Assembly (NCBI RefSeq): GCF_001908205.1
Contig: NZ_LGHL01000128.1
Coordinates: 1 to 64,000, forward strand
Reading direction: 5' to 3'
DNA: 64,000 nt
Origin: Bradyrhizobium sp. NAS80.1
GTDB taxonomy: Bacteria; Pseudomonadota; Alphaproteobacteria; Rhizobiales; Xanthobacteraceae
Position 1 is the first letter of the stretch; every line of letters starts with the position of its first letter. Below the pieces are notes generated by a model that was given only the letters and a program-made list of their open reading frames with translations, was not told where the DNA came from and ran no database searches. Position numbers and translations under genes: made by a program. Below are positions 52,362-61,248 of the stretch, piece after piece.

Positions 52362-53267
52362 ATGGAATGGCGTGATTGGGAGCTGTTTTGCGAGGTTGTC
52401 GAGCATGGCGGCTTCAGCGCCGCCGCGCGCGTACTCGGCCATCCCAAATCGAGTCTTAGTGCTGCGGTGCAGCGGCTGGAAGGCAATCTCGGCCTCAGGC
52501 TGATCGAACGCACCACGCGGCACCTGCGCCTGACCGACGCCGGCGAGATCATTTATCGCCGGGTGCGGCCGCTGTTCGCCGCCCTGCATGACACGCATGG
52601 CGAAGCTCTTGCCATGAGCAGTGTGGTCGCCGGCACCTTGCGCATCAAATCGCCCTACGAATTCGGCGCACATCATGCCGGGCCGGTCGCCTGCGACCTG
52701 ATGAACCGCTACCCCGATCTGACCATCCGCATCGACGTCGAGCACGACATCGTCAATCCTGTCGCCGAGAACTACGACATCGTGTTCGCGATGGTCGAGG
52801 CGCCGCTGCCGTCGAACGGGATCGTGATCCGTCGCGTGTACTCGCTGGAGCGCGGCTTGTATGCGGCTCCGGCCTTGCTCAAACAACTCGGCGAGCCCCG
52901 CACATGGGAGGACCTGCTTGGATTCCCCTTGTTGGCGGGGTCGAGCGATGCGCCCTGGTCGATCACGACGCCTGAGAAGACCGTGGAGCATCTCGACGTG
53001 CAAAAGGCGCGGCTCGTTAGTTCGAACGCAGATATCCGTCTCCAGGCGGCGCTTGCCGGCCACGGCGTGCTGCGCGTAACCGCGAGCTACACCAGAGCGG
53101 CTGTCGAAGCCGGCCTCCTGGTGCGGCTGCTGCCGGACCACGTCTGCGAGCCGCTTAACGTCCATGCGCTGCTGCCGGCCCGGCAGTTCGTTCCGGCCAA
53201 GGTGCGGTGTTTCCTCGACGAGTTGGAGGCACGTGCGCGCGCTTCGCCGACGCTCGTCGGTCCGTGA
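52362..53267 (+). CDS. LysR-family regulator
   Basis: A 301-residue LysR-type regulator. The helix-turn-helix reads GGFSAAARVLGHPKSSLSAAVQRLE, and the effector domain begins near TLRIKSPYEFGAHHAGP. It is of the subgroup with a short C terminus (AaeR/DmlR-like, with ITTPEKTVEHLDVQ). It is divergent from the VanA-like oxygenase gene and probably controls it. ATG 52362 starts the helix-turn-helix directly; the frame is open much further upstream across the divergent gene. Confidence 0.88.
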   Translation: MEWRDWELFCEVVEHGGFSAAARVLGHPKSSLSAAVQRLEGNLGLRLIERTTRHLRLTDAGEIIYRRVRPLFAALHDTHGEALAMSSVVAGTLRIKSPYEFGAHHAGPVACDLMNRYPDLTIRIDVEHDIVNPVAENYDIVFAMVEAPLPSNGIVIRRVYSLERGLYAAPALLKQLGEPRTWEDLLGFPLLAGSSDAPWSITTPEKTVEHLDVQKARLVSSNADIRLQAALAGHGVLRVTASYTRAAVEAGLLVRLLPDHVCEPLNVHALLPARQFVPAKVRCFLDELEARARASPTLVGP

Positions 53268-53281
53268 AGGCCGCGTCGCCG

Positions 53282-53674
53282 CTACCGGTTGCGCATCCAG
53301 TCGGCGAGGCGCGACAGTGCCAGGTCGAGTTCGCGGCGCGCAGCCGCGTCAGTCACCGTCTCGTCCAGCGCACCGCGCATGCAGAGTAGCCACGCGTCGC
53401 GTTCGGCATCGCCGATGGCAAAGCCGATGTGTCGCTGGCGCAGCCGCGGATGCCCCTTCTCTACCGAATAAAGTCGCGAGCCGCCGGTCCACTCGGTGAG
53501 ATAGCGCTTCAGCACGTCCCTGATCAGGCCAAGGTCGGCGGCATGCATGGCGCGGATGATTTGCGCCTCCGGCAGCGTATCCATGCGTTCGTAGAAGCGA
53601 TCGACCAGTCGATCGATCGTGGCGCTGCCGCCGATCCGCTCGAACATGGAGATTGCGACGTCACTGTCGGTCAT
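53282..53674 (-). CDS. group II truncated haemoglobin
   Basis: A 130-residue globin of the short 2-on-2 type. FERIGGSATIDRLVDRFYERM marks the B helix, the proximal His is in RLRQRHIGFAIG, and Trp in RDAWLLCMRGAL is the G8 Trp of group II (GlbO-like). The start at 53674 gives a normal length for the family; the frame continues upstream without a site. Such proteins bind oxygen or nitric oxide. It is next to the box benzoate cluster, whose BoxB epoxidase needs oxygen, and oxygen supply or protection is possible. It ends close to the convergent LysR gene (14 bases). Confidence 0.88.
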   Translation of the reverse strand: MTDSDVAISMFERIGGSATIDRLVDRFYERMDTLPEAQIIRAMHAADLGLIRDVLKRYLTEWTGGSRLYSVEKGHPRLRQRHIGFAIGDAERDAWLLCMRGALDETVTDAAARRELDLALSRLADWMRNR

Positions 53675-53738
53675 GATTTGCGCCCAAGGCTCACTGCTGC
53701 GCTCGGATATATGGTCATTGGAGGTCGCGCACAAACCT

Positions 53739-53785
53739 CCGCTGTCGTCCCGGATCTGCGCTTCGCTTGTCCGGGACGACAGCGG
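53739..53785. repeat. palindromic repeat, family E (short form)
   Basis: CCGCTGTCGTCCCGG and CCGGGACGACAGCGG are perfect inverted ends around a short GCGCTTCGCT-like loop, a hairpin between the boxR stop and the globin gene start. Confidence 0.8.
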
Positions 53786-53815
53786 TGGGTGTAGGTGTCG
53801 CGCGGTCTAATCTTT

Positions 53816-54724
53816 CTACAGCGCCACGCTGCGCAGCCCAAAGCTGCGGGCCTCGTTCTGCAGCACCGGGCGCACCGCATCGATGAGACGTGCGGCGGCC
53901 GCATCGACACTGAGCCCCGCAGTATCCACCACCGCTGTCGCGCGCGAGTACAGGGGCTCGCGGCTCAAGAGGATGTTGCGCAGCTCGGTCATGGCGGAGC
54001 GGTCGTCGGCCATCGGTCGCAGATCGCCCTGGCGGCGTACGCGCGCCATGTGCTCCTCGGGCTCGGCCTTCAGCCAGATCGTGTAGAACGACGTCAGGAT
54101 CTGGTCGAAGGTTAGCGGCTCCGACACGATGCCGCCGCCGGTCGCCAGCACCATCAGTTCGTTGCGGGCGAGCAGCTGCTGCAGCGCAGCCTGCTCCATG
54201 CGGCGAAAACCTTCCTGGCCGTACAGCGCGATGATCTCGGCGACCGAGAGGCCGTTCTGCTGCTCGACCTCCTTGTTGAGCTCGACGAAGCTCCAGCCGA
54301 CCTTCTTCGCCAAAATTTTACCGAGCGTGGATTTGCCGGCGCCGCGCAGGCCGATCAGCGCGATGCCGCAGAACGGCGCGCGGCGCGATGCGGTTGCACT
54401 GCCGCCGGCGAGCAGATCCTTCGCCTGTGCGATCTGGGCAGGCGTCGCCTTGCGCAGGAGATCGCGAAACATCTGCCAGTCCGGCGTCGGATCGGCGCTC
54501 GGAAGCAGGTCTTCGAGATGCGCGCCCATCGCGTCGGACACGCGGCGCAACAGCACGATGGAGACATTGCCCTTGCCGCTCTCGAGCTGCGCGATGTAGC
54601 GCTCCGAAATTCCTGATACCTTGGCGAGCACCTTGCGCGACATGCCGCGCAGTGCGCGCATGGTGCGCACACGCTGGCCGAGCTGTTCGAGAAATCGGGA
54701 TTCGGCGTCGGGACTGTCGGTCAT
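53816..54724 (-). CDS. boxR: BoxR regulator (HTH-shikimate-kinase-like fusion)
   Basis: A 302-residue regulator with an N-terminal XRE helix-turn-helix (about 15-80, MRALRGMSRKVLAKVSGISE) and a C-terminal domain resembling shikimate kinase (about 125-290) with P-loop LIGLRGAGKS and the ATGGGIV block. The combination defines the BoxR/BzdR family, which binds benzoyl-CoA in the C-terminal domain and represses benzoate genes until the CoA ester appears. It is divergent from benzoate-CoA ligase and lies at the edge of the box cluster, as expected. Confidence 0.95.
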   Translation of the reverse strand: MTDSPDAESRFLEQLGQRVRTMRALRGMSRKVLAKVSGISERYIAQLESGKGNVSIVLLRRVSDAMGAHLEDLLPSADPTPDWQMFRDLLRKATPAQIAQAKDLLAGGSATASRRAPFCGIALIGLRGAGKSTLGKILAKKVGWSFVELNKEVEQQNGLSVAEIIALYGQEGFRRMEQAALQQLLARNELMVLATGGGIVSEPLTFDQILTSFYTIWLKAEPEEHMARVRRQGDLRPMADDRSAMTELRNILLSREPLYSRATAVVDTAGLSVDAAAARLIDAVRPVLQNEARSFGLRSVAL

Positions 54725-54783
54725 GGACTACAAATCATGGGCCTTCTTTAGCGGTTGTCCTGCGGCGCATTTTAATGAAACAT

Positions 54784-54799
54784 AATGCCTGCTGGCATT
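54784..54799. promoter_or_regulatory. candidate BoxR operator between boxR and the ligase gene
   Basis: AATGCC (54784-54789) and GGCATT (54794-54799) are perfect arms around TGCT, 62 bases before the ligase start and 60 before boxR. The inner ATGC/GCAT half-sites recur before boxC. Confidence 0.55.
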
Positions 54800-54860
54800 G
54801 ACAGCAAGCCGCGGTGGTGTCTTTCTATGAATTATAATTCAAAATTCGGGGGAGAAGTCC

Positions 54861-56402
54861 GTGAGCGAGGGATGCTATAATGCGGTGACCTGGCTGCTCG
54901 ACCGTAACGTCGAGGAGGGCAGGGGCAACAAGCTCGTCTTCGACGACACCGTCTCGCGGCTCACCTATGGCGAGCTCGCGCGCGAGACGCGGCGCGCTGC
55001 CAACATGCTGCGCCGTCTCGGCGTCCGCCGCGAGGAGCGCGTGGCGATGATCATGCTCGATACGGTGGACTTCCCGGTCGTGTTCCTGGGCGCGATCCGC
55101 GCGGGCATCGTGCCGGTGCCGTTGAACACGCTGCTGACCGCGGACCAGTACGCCTACATCCTCGCCGACTGCCGCGCGCGCGTGCTGTTCGTGTCGGAAG
55201 CGCTCTATCCCGTCATCAAGGACGTCGTCGGCCGCATGCCCGATCTCGAGCACGTCGTGGTCTCGGGCGCCAAGCAGAATGGCCACAAGCAGCTCGCCGA
55301 GGAGCTCGCAGGCGAGAGCGACCAGTTCACCACTGCCGCGACGCATCCCGACGAGCCGGCGTTCTGGCTCTATTCGTCCGGCTCGACCGGCATGCCCAAG
55401 GGCGTGCGTCACCTGCATTCGAACCTGCAGGCAACCGCGGACACTTATGCGAAGCAGGTGCTCGGCATCCGCGAAGGCGACGTCTGCCTCTCCGCCGCAA
55501 AACTGTTCTTCGCCTATGGCCTCGGCAATGCGTTGACCTTCCCGATGTCGGTCGGCGCCACCGTGGTGCTGAACAGCGAGCGCCCGACGCCCGCGCGCAT
55601 GTTCGACCTGATGAACAAATTCAATCCGTCGATCTTCTACGGCGTGCCGACGCTGTTCGCCGCGATGCTCAACGACGAGACGATGAAGGCCGAGCGCTGC
55701 GGCAAGTCCTTGCGCATCTGCACCTCGGCTGGCGAGGCGCTGCCGGAATCCGTCGGCAATAGCTGGAAGGCGCGCTTCGGTGTCGACATCCTCGATGGCG
55801 TCGGCTCGACCGAGCTCTTGCACATCTTCCTGTCGAACGCGCCCGGCGACATCAAGTACGGCTCTTCCGGCAAGCCGGTGCCGGGCTACGCGGTGCGGCT
55901 GGTCAACGAGGCCGGCCAGGACGTGGCTGACGGCGAGGTCGGCGAGCTTCTGGTCGATGCTCCGTCCGCCGGCGAGGGCTACTGGAATCAGCGCCACAAG
56001 AGCCGCCGCACGTTCGAGGGACCGTGGACCCGCACCGGCGACAAATATGTCAGGGATGCCGAGGGCCGCTATACCTTCTGCGGCCGTGCTGATGACATGT
56101 TCAAGGTCTCCGGCATCTGGGTCTCGCCGTTCGAGGTCGAGAGCGCGCTGATTACGCATCCGGCCGTGCTCGAAGCTGCCGTCGTGCCGGAAGCCGATCC
56201 GGAAGGGTTGCTGAAGCCGAAGGCCTTCGTCGTGCTGCGCCCTGGCGCGACAACGGCGGATCTGCAGGAAATGCTGAAGGAGCACGTCAAGCAGAAGATC
56301 GGCCCGTGGAAATATCCGCGCTGGATCGCTGTGGTGGAGTCCTTGCCGAAGACGGCGACGGGAAAGATCCAGCGGTTCAAGCTGCGCGAGGGCGCGAACT
56401 AG
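54861..56402 (+). CDS. bclA: benzoate-CoA ligase
   Basis: A 513-residue adenylate-forming ligase. The P-loop motif is LYSSGSTGMPKGVRH, the A5 block is DGVGSTELLHIFLSN and the C-terminal catalytic Lys is in LPKTATGKIQRFKLRE. The SAAKLFFAYGLGN block is a mark of benzoate-type CoA ligases. It makes benzoyl-CoA, the first step of the box pathway and the inducer of BoxR. The start is GTG at 54861 after GGGGGAGAAG. A long family B repeat separates it from the hydrolase gene downstream. Confidence 0.94.
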   Translation: MSEGCYNAVTWLLDRNVEEGRGNKLVFDDTVSRLTYGELARETRRAANMLRRLGVRREERVAMIMLDTVDFPVVFLGAIRAGIVPVPLNTLLTADQYAYILADCRARVLFVSEALYPVIKDVVGRMPDLEHVVVSGAKQNGHKQLAEELAGESDQFTTAATHPDEPAFWLYSSGSTGMPKGVRHLHSNLQATADTYAKQVLGIREGDVCLSAAKLFFAYGLGNALTFPMSVGATVVLNSERPTPARMFDLMNKFNPSIFYGVPTLFAAMLNDETMKAERCGKSLRICTSAGEALPESVGNSWKARFGVDILDGVGSTELLHIFLSNAPGDIKYGSSGKPVPGYAVRLVNEAGQDVADGEVGELLVDAPSAGEGYWNQRHKSRRTFEGPWTRTGDKYVRDAEGRYTFCGRADDMFKVSGIWVSPFEVESALITHPAVLEAAVVPEADPEGLLKPKAFVVLRPGATTADLQEMLKEHVKQKIGPWKYPRWIAVVESLPKTATGKIQRFKLREGAN

Positions 56403-56444
56403 CCGTGCGCATGCAGTGCAGTGCTGTCACCGCGAACTCCGCCG

Positions 56445-56656
56445 CGCTCCCTCCCCCCTTGTGGGGGAGGCACAGGCCGCCTTCGGCGGCCGTCCTTTTA
56501 GTCAACGCCGAAGCGAAGCTTCGGCTATGGGAGAGGGGTCGCCCAGGAAACGGTCTCTCCATCGTCACCACATCGCGTGTTGCGTTTGCTCAAATCGAGA
56601 GAGCGTGCCGTGTGGCACCCCCCTCCCTAGCCCTCCCCCACAAGGGGGGAGGGAAC
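56445..56656. repeat. palindromic repeat, family B (long form)
   Basis: CTCCCTCCCCCCTTGTGGGG and CCCTCCCCCACAAGGGGGG are inverted ends. The centre (56480-56540) carries GCCGCCTTCGGCGGC and GCCGAAGCGAAGCTTCGGC hairpins. It fills the 304-base gap between benzoate-CoA ligase and the hydrolase gene; nothing else is seen there. Confidence 0.8.
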
Positions 56657-56706
56657 GACGGAGCATGTGGAGGCACGCGTTTCCTTCACGAAGAGGAATA
56701 AACAGC

Positions 56707-57522
56707 ATGATCCTCAATCCCACAGGCTTCCTCACCATCGGTGGCGCCAGCCTCGAGTACAAATGGCTCGCGCCGCAAGCCGCTGATGCGCCGACCATCG
56801 TCATGCTGCATGAAGGTCTCGGCTCGGTTGGCCTCTGGGGCGACTTGCCGGAAAAGCTTCAGCAGGCGACGGGCGCCGGGATCTTCGCCTATTCGCGAGC
56901 GGGCTACGGCCAGTCGAGCCCGGTGACGCTGCCGCGGCCGCTCGATTACATGCAGCGGGAAGCGCTGGACGTGCTGCCGACGATCCTCGACGTGATCGGC
57001 TTCAAGCGCGGCCTCTTGCTCGGCCATTCGGATGGCGCTTCGATCGCGACGATCTATGCCGGCGCGCATCAGGATCACCGCCTCAACGGCGTAGTGCTGA
57101 TCGCGCCGCATTTCATTGTCGAAGATATCTCGGTGAAATCCATCGCGGCGATCAAGACCACTTACGAGACCACAGACCTCAAGACGAAGCTCGCGCGCTG
57201 GCACAAGGACGTCGACAATGCCTTCTACGGCTGGAACGGCGCCTGGCTCGATCCGGCGTTCCGCGACTGGGACATCTCGGAATATCTCGCCTACATCCGC
57301 GTTCCGGTCATGGTCCTGCAGGGTGAAAACGACCAATACGGGACGCTGCGCCAGGTCGAGATTGCGCAGGAAGAGTGTTACTGTCCGGTAGATCTAAAAA
57401 TCATTTCAGGCGCGGGGCATTCCCCGCAGCGTGAAGCGCCGGAGGCGGCGCTTGACGCGATTGAGCAGTTTGCGAAGGCGGCCCTGCGCGACGATCGGGG
57501 ACTCCAGGGACGCGCCGCGTGA
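56707..57522 (+). CDS. alpha/beta hydrolase of the box cluster
   Basis: A 271-residue alpha/beta hydrolase. The nucleophile elbow is LLGHSDGASIA, the oxyanion strand is IVMLHEGLGSVG, the acid is in VLQGENDQYGT and the His in SGAGHSPQRE. The box clusters of Azoarcus and relatives include such a lactonase- or thioesterase-like gene. It may free stalled CoA esters or open a lactone side product. The start at 56707 was chosen for its fit with the family; the frame is open back to 56416 through the repeat. Confidence 0.85.
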   Translation: MILNPTGFLTIGGASLEYKWLAPQAADAPTIVMLHEGLGSVGLWGDLPEKLQQATGAGIFAYSRAGYGQSSPVTLPRPLDYMQREALDVLPTILDVIGFKRGLLLGHSDGASIATIYAGAHQDHRLNGVVLIAPHFIVEDISVKSIAAIKTTYETTDLKTKLARWHKDVDNAFYGWNGAWLDPAFRDWDISEYLAYIRVPVMVLQGENDQYGTLRQVEIAQEECYCPVDLKIISGAGHSPQREAPEAALDAIEQFAKAALRDDRGLQGRAA

Positions 57523-57652
57523 AGCAGCGGAGGCACATCAATGAATGTGCCGCCGAATGCGGGCAGCTCGCTTCCGTGGCCGCAGCTCTCCAAGGCGGAC
57601 TGGGGCGCACTCGGGGCGATTGCGCGGTCTCGATAGGTTTCATGAAACAAAG

Positions 57653-57710
57653 TGCATGCATTGGCCGTTATGGACTAGACGCACCCTAAAAGATGCATTA
57701 TTGTGCATCT
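57653..57710. promoter_or_regulatory. BoxR operator region before boxC
   Basis: AGATGCA (57691-57697) and TGCATCT (57704-57710) are perfect arms around TTATTG, and TGCATGCA lies at 57653-57660. Four TGCA motifs in 58 bases match the TGCA-based sites known for BzdR. The dyad ends 43 bases before the boxC start, which would block transcription when bound. Confidence 0.75.
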
Positions 57711-57753
57711 AACGCTACAGCCAAAACCTCATAATCAAGCTCAAGGGTGGCCC

Positions 57754-59442
57754 ATGGCCGGGGAAGATCGGCGCCTCGCAGGCGGTGCGACATTCATCGA
57801 TTTCCAGACCGAACCGTCCCGCTACCGGCACTGGAAGCTCGCGGTCGATGGCGACGTCGCGACCCTGACCATGGATGTCGACGAGAATGGCGGCCTGTTC
57901 GAGGGCTATCTGCTCAAGCTCAATTCCTATGATCTCGGCGTCGACATTGAGCTCGCCGACGCGATCCAGCGCCTGCGCTTCGAGCACCCGGAAGTGAAGG
58001 TCGTGCTGATGCGTTCGGCCAAGAACCGCGTGTTCTGCGCCGGCGCCAACATCCGCATGCTTGCGGGCTCCACTCACGCCCACAAGGTCAACTTCTGCAA
58101 GTTCACCAACGAGACCCGCAACGGCATGGAAGATTCTTCGGAGAATTCCGGCCAGCGCTTCATCACGGTGGTGAATGGCTCCGCCGCTGGCGGCGGATAT
58201 GAGCTCGCGCTCGCGACCGACCATATCATTCTTGCCGATGACGGCTCGTCTGCTGTCGCTTTGCCCGAAGTGCCGCTGCTCGCGGTGCTGCCGGGCACCG
58301 GGGGTCTGACGCGCGTCGTCGACAAGCGCAAGGTGCGCCGCGACCACGCCGATTTCTTCTGCACCATCGAAGAGGGCGTGAAGGGCAAGCGTGCCGTGCA
58401 GTGGCGCCTGGTCGACGAGATCGCGCCGAACTCGAAGTTAGAGGCCAGGATCGCCGAGCGCGCCAAGGAATTCGCCGGCAGCTCGAAGCGCAAGGGCGGC
58501 GGCAAGGGCATTACGCTCTCGCCGCTCAAGCGGGTGATCGACGAGACCAGCATCCGCTACGGCTTCGTCAGCGTCGATATCGACCGTGCCGCGCGGATCG
58601 CCACCATCTCGATCAAGGCGCCGGAAACTGCGCCGCCCGCTGATATCGACGGCATGATGGCACAGGGGCCTTCGTTCTGGCCGCTCCAGGTCGCGCGCGA
58701 GCTCGACGACGCCATCCTGCATCTGCGTATCAACGAGCTCGAGATCGCGATGCTGGTGTTCAAGAGCCACGGCGATCGCGCCCATGTGCTCGCCAGCGAC
58801 GCCTTCCTTGAAGCCAACAAGGCGCACTGGCTGGTCAACGAAATCAGGCACTACTGGAAGCGCGTCTTGAAGCGCATCGACGTCACCTCGCGCACGCTGG
58901 TGACGCTGGTTGAGCCGGGTTCCTGCTTTGCCGGCACGCTCGCCGAGCTCGTCTTCGCCGCGGACCGCTCCTACATGCTGATCGGCACACGCCAGGGCGA
59001 CAACCGGCCGTCGCCCTCGATCGAACTCTCGGCGATGAACTTCGGTCCGTATCCGATGAGCCATGGGCTGACGCGGCTGGAGTCGCGCTTCCAGGCCGAT
59101 CCGTCCGACGTGGAACGCGCGGAAGCCACCGTCGGCACGACGCTCGACGCCGAACAGGCCGAAGAGCTCGGCCTCGTCACCTTCGCGCTCGACGACATCG
59201 ACTGGGACGACGAGGTTCGCGTATTTCTGGAGGAGCGCGCCAGCTTCTCGCCCGACAGCCTGACCGGCATGGAGGCGAGCCTGCGCTTCGTCGGTCCCGA
59301 AACGATGGAATCAAAAATCTTCGCGCGCCTGACCGCGTGGCAGAACTGGATCTTCCAGCGCCCGAACGCAGTCGGCGAGGAAGGCGCGCTGCGCCGCTAC
59401 GGCAGCGGACAGAAGCCGAAATTCGATATGACGCGGGTGTAA
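57754..59442 (+). CDS. boxC: 2,3-epoxybenzoyl-CoA dihydrolase BoxC
   Basis: A 562-residue protein of the crotonase superfamily, about twice the normal size. The first fold has KNRVFCAGANIRML and NGSAAGGGYELALATDHI as oxyanion and active-site blocks, and a second divergent half follows. BoxC opens the ring of 2,3-epoxybenzoyl-CoA with loss of a carbon as formate, giving 3,4-dehydroadipyl-CoA semialdehyde. The start at 57754 follows AGGGTGG; a frame from 57703 overlaps the operator. It is followed by a family D repeat and boxB. Confidence 0.95.
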   Translation: MAGEDRRLAGGATFIDFQTEPSRYRHWKLAVDGDVATLTMDVDENGGLFEGYLLKLNSYDLGVDIELADAIQRLRFEHPEVKVVLMRSAKNRVFCAGANIRMLAGSTHAHKVNFCKFTNETRNGMEDSSENSGQRFITVVNGSAAGGGYELALATDHIILADDGSSAVALPEVPLLAVLPGTGGLTRVVDKRKVRRDHADFFCTIEEGVKGKRAVQWRLVDEIAPNSKLEARIAERAKEFAGSSKRKGGGKGITLSPLKRVIDETSIRYGFVSVDIDRAARIATISIKAPETAPPADIDGMMAQGPSFWPLQVARELDDAILHLRINELEIAMLVFKSHGDRAHVLASDAFLEANKAHWLVNEIRHYWKRVLKRIDVTSRTLVTLVEPGSCFAGTLAELVFAADRSYMLIGTRQGDNRPSPSIELSAMNFGPYPMSHGLTRLESRFQADPSDVERAEATVGTTLDAEQAEELGLVTFALDDIDWDDEVRVFLEERASFSPDSLTGMEASLRFVGPETMESKIFARLTAWQNWIFQRPNAVGEEGALRRYGSGQKPKFDMTRV

Positions 59443-59449
59443 CGGTTTC

Positions 59450-59573
59450 GCGTCCCGGGCGCGCTGCGGCACGAAGTGACGCTGCGCAGAACCGGGACCC
59501 TGGCGGACCAGACAATAGGTCCCGGCTCTGCAGCGCACCGCTTCGCGCTGCGCAGCGTCCGGGACACGAGACA
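59450..59573. repeat. dispersed repeat, family D
   Basis: GCGTCCCGGGCGCGCTGCGG and GCTGCGCAGCGTCCGGGACACGAG-like ends are inverted, with AACCGGGACC and GGTCCCGG inside. It lies between boxC and boxB of the same operon, where it may affect mRNA stability. Confidence 0.8.
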
Positions 59574-59590
59574 GACCAAGGAGCACGGCC

Positions 59591-61042
59591 ATGAACATGA
59601 ACATCATGAACGTCGACTACTCGACCAAGATTCCGAACAACGTGAATCTCGCCGAAGATCGCCAGGTGCTGAAGGCGCTCGAAGGCTGGCATCCCGGCTA
59701 CATGGACTGGTGGAGCGACATGGGGCCGGAAGGCTTCCAGGAATCGCTGGTGTACTTGCGCACCGCCTACTCGGTCGATCCGCGCGGCTGGGCCAAGTTC
59801 GACTATGTGCGGATGCCCGATTATCGCTGGGGCATCCTGCTTGCTCCCCAGGAAGAGAACCGCGTCGTGCCGTTCGGCGAGCATTATGGCGAGCCGGCCT
59901 GGCAGGAAGTCCCGGGCGAGCATCGCGCGATGCTGCGCCGCCTGATCGTGATCCAGGGCGACACCGAGCCGGCTTCGGTCGAACAGCAGCGCCATCTCGG
60001 CAAGACCGCGCCCTCGCTGTACGACATGCGCAACCTGTTCCAGGTCAATGTCGAGGAAGGTCGTCACCTCTGGGCGATGGTCTACCTGCTCCAGAAGTAT
60101 TTTGGCCGCGACGGTCGTGAAGAAGCGGATGATTTGTTGCGCCGCCGCTCGGGCGATGCGGATGCGCCGCGTATGCTGGGCGCCTTCAACGAAGCGACGC
60201 CGGACTGGCTGTCCTTCTTCATGTTCACCTACTTCACCGACCGCGACGGCAAGATGCAGCTGCACTCGCTGGCGCAGTCGGGCTTCGATCCCCTATCGCG
60301 CACCTGCCGCTTCATGCTCACGGAAGAAGCGCACCATATGTTCGTCGGTGAGACCGGCATCACCCGCGTCGTGCAGCGCACCTGCGATGCGATGCGCGAA
60401 GCCGGCATCACCGATCCGACCGATATCGCCAAGGTCCGTGCGCTCGGCGTGATCGACCTGCCGACCATCCAGAAGAAGCTGAACCTGCACTACACGCTGT
60501 CGCTCGACCTGTTCGGCTCGGAGGTCTCGACCAATGCGGCGAATGCCTTCAACGCCGGCATCAAGGGCCGCTACCATGAGACCCAGATCGAGGACGATCA
60601 CCAGCTCAAGAACGCCACTTATCCGGTACTGAAGTTCATCAATGGCGAAATCAAGCTGGTCGACGAGCCGGCGCTCACCGCGCTCAATATGCGCCTGCGC
60701 GACGACTACAGCCAGGACTGCGTGAAGGGCATGCTGCGCTGGAACAAGGTAATCTCGACCGCGGGCTACGACTTCAAGCTGACGCTGCCGAACGTCGCCT
60801 TCCATCGCCACATCGGCGAATTCAAGGACGTCCATGCGACGCCCGATGGCATCCTGATCGACGATGCCACTTGGGCCAAGCGCAAGGACGAATGGCTGCC
60901 CTCGGCCAGCGACGGCGACTTCATCACCTCGCTGATGCAGCCCGTCACCGAGATCGGCAAGTTTGCGTCCTGGATCTCGCCGCCGAAGGTCGGCATCGAC
61001 AACAAGCCGGGTGACTTCGAGTACGTGAAGATCGAGTCGTAA
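59591..61042 (+). CDS. boxB: benzoyl-CoA 2,3-epoxidase subunit BoxB
   Basis: A 483-residue di-iron oxygenase subunit. Glu and His iron ligands can be seen in VNVEEGRHLWAMVYLLQ and FMLTEEAHHMFVGETG. The block GMLRWNKVISTAGYDFKLTL is typical for BoxB. With a BoxA reductase it inserts one oxygen atom into benzoyl-CoA to give the 2,3-epoxide. BoxA is not in the window. The start at 59591 follows AAGGAG. It ends the box operon; a family A repeat follows. Confidence 0.95.
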   Translation: MNMNIMNVDYSTKIPNNVNLAEDRQVLKALEGWHPGYMDWWSDMGPEGFQESLVYLRTAYSVDPRGWAKFDYVRMPDYRWGILLAPQEENRVVPFGEHYGEPAWQEVPGEHRAMLRRLIVIQGDTEPASVEQQRHLGKTAPSLYDMRNLFQVNVEEGRHLWAMVYLLQKYFGRDGREEADDLLRRRSGDADAPRMLGAFNEATPDWLSFFMFTYFTDRDGKMQLHSLAQSGFDPLSRTCRFMLTEEAHHMFVGETGITRVVQRTCDAMREAGITDPTDIAKVRALGVIDLPTIQKKLNLHYTLSLDLFGSEVSTNAANAFNAGIKGRYHETQIEDDHQLKNATYPVLKFINGEIKLVDEPALTALNMRLRDDYSQDCVKGMLRWNKVISTAGYDFKLTLPNVAFHRHIGEFKDVHATPDGILIDDATWAKRKDEWLPSASDGDFITSLMQPVTEIGKFASWISPPKVGIDNKPGDFEYVKIES

Positions 61043-61049
61043 GCGCCTT

Positions 61050-61212
61050 CACCTCTCCCGCTTGCGGGGAGAGGTCGGATCGCCCCCGGCGATGCGAAGC
61101 ATCGTCCGGCGCGATCCGGGTGAGGGGGTACAGGTCTCACGTCGATCGCACGTGGGGAGAGAGGCCCCTCACCCCAACCCTCTCCCCGCAAGAGCGGGGC
61201 GAGGGAGCGCAG
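61050..61212. repeat. palindromic repeat, family A
   Basis: CCTCTCCCGCTTGCGGGGAG and CTCTCCCCGCAAGAGCGGGG are the ends, with GGTGAGGGGG and CCCCTCACCCC as the inner inverted pair and an extra GATGCGAAGCATC hairpin inside. It separates the convergent boxB and SDR genes. Confidence 0.85.
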
Positions 61213-61248
61213 CATCCGCGCCGCAAGCAGCGTGACAGTTAGCAGTCC

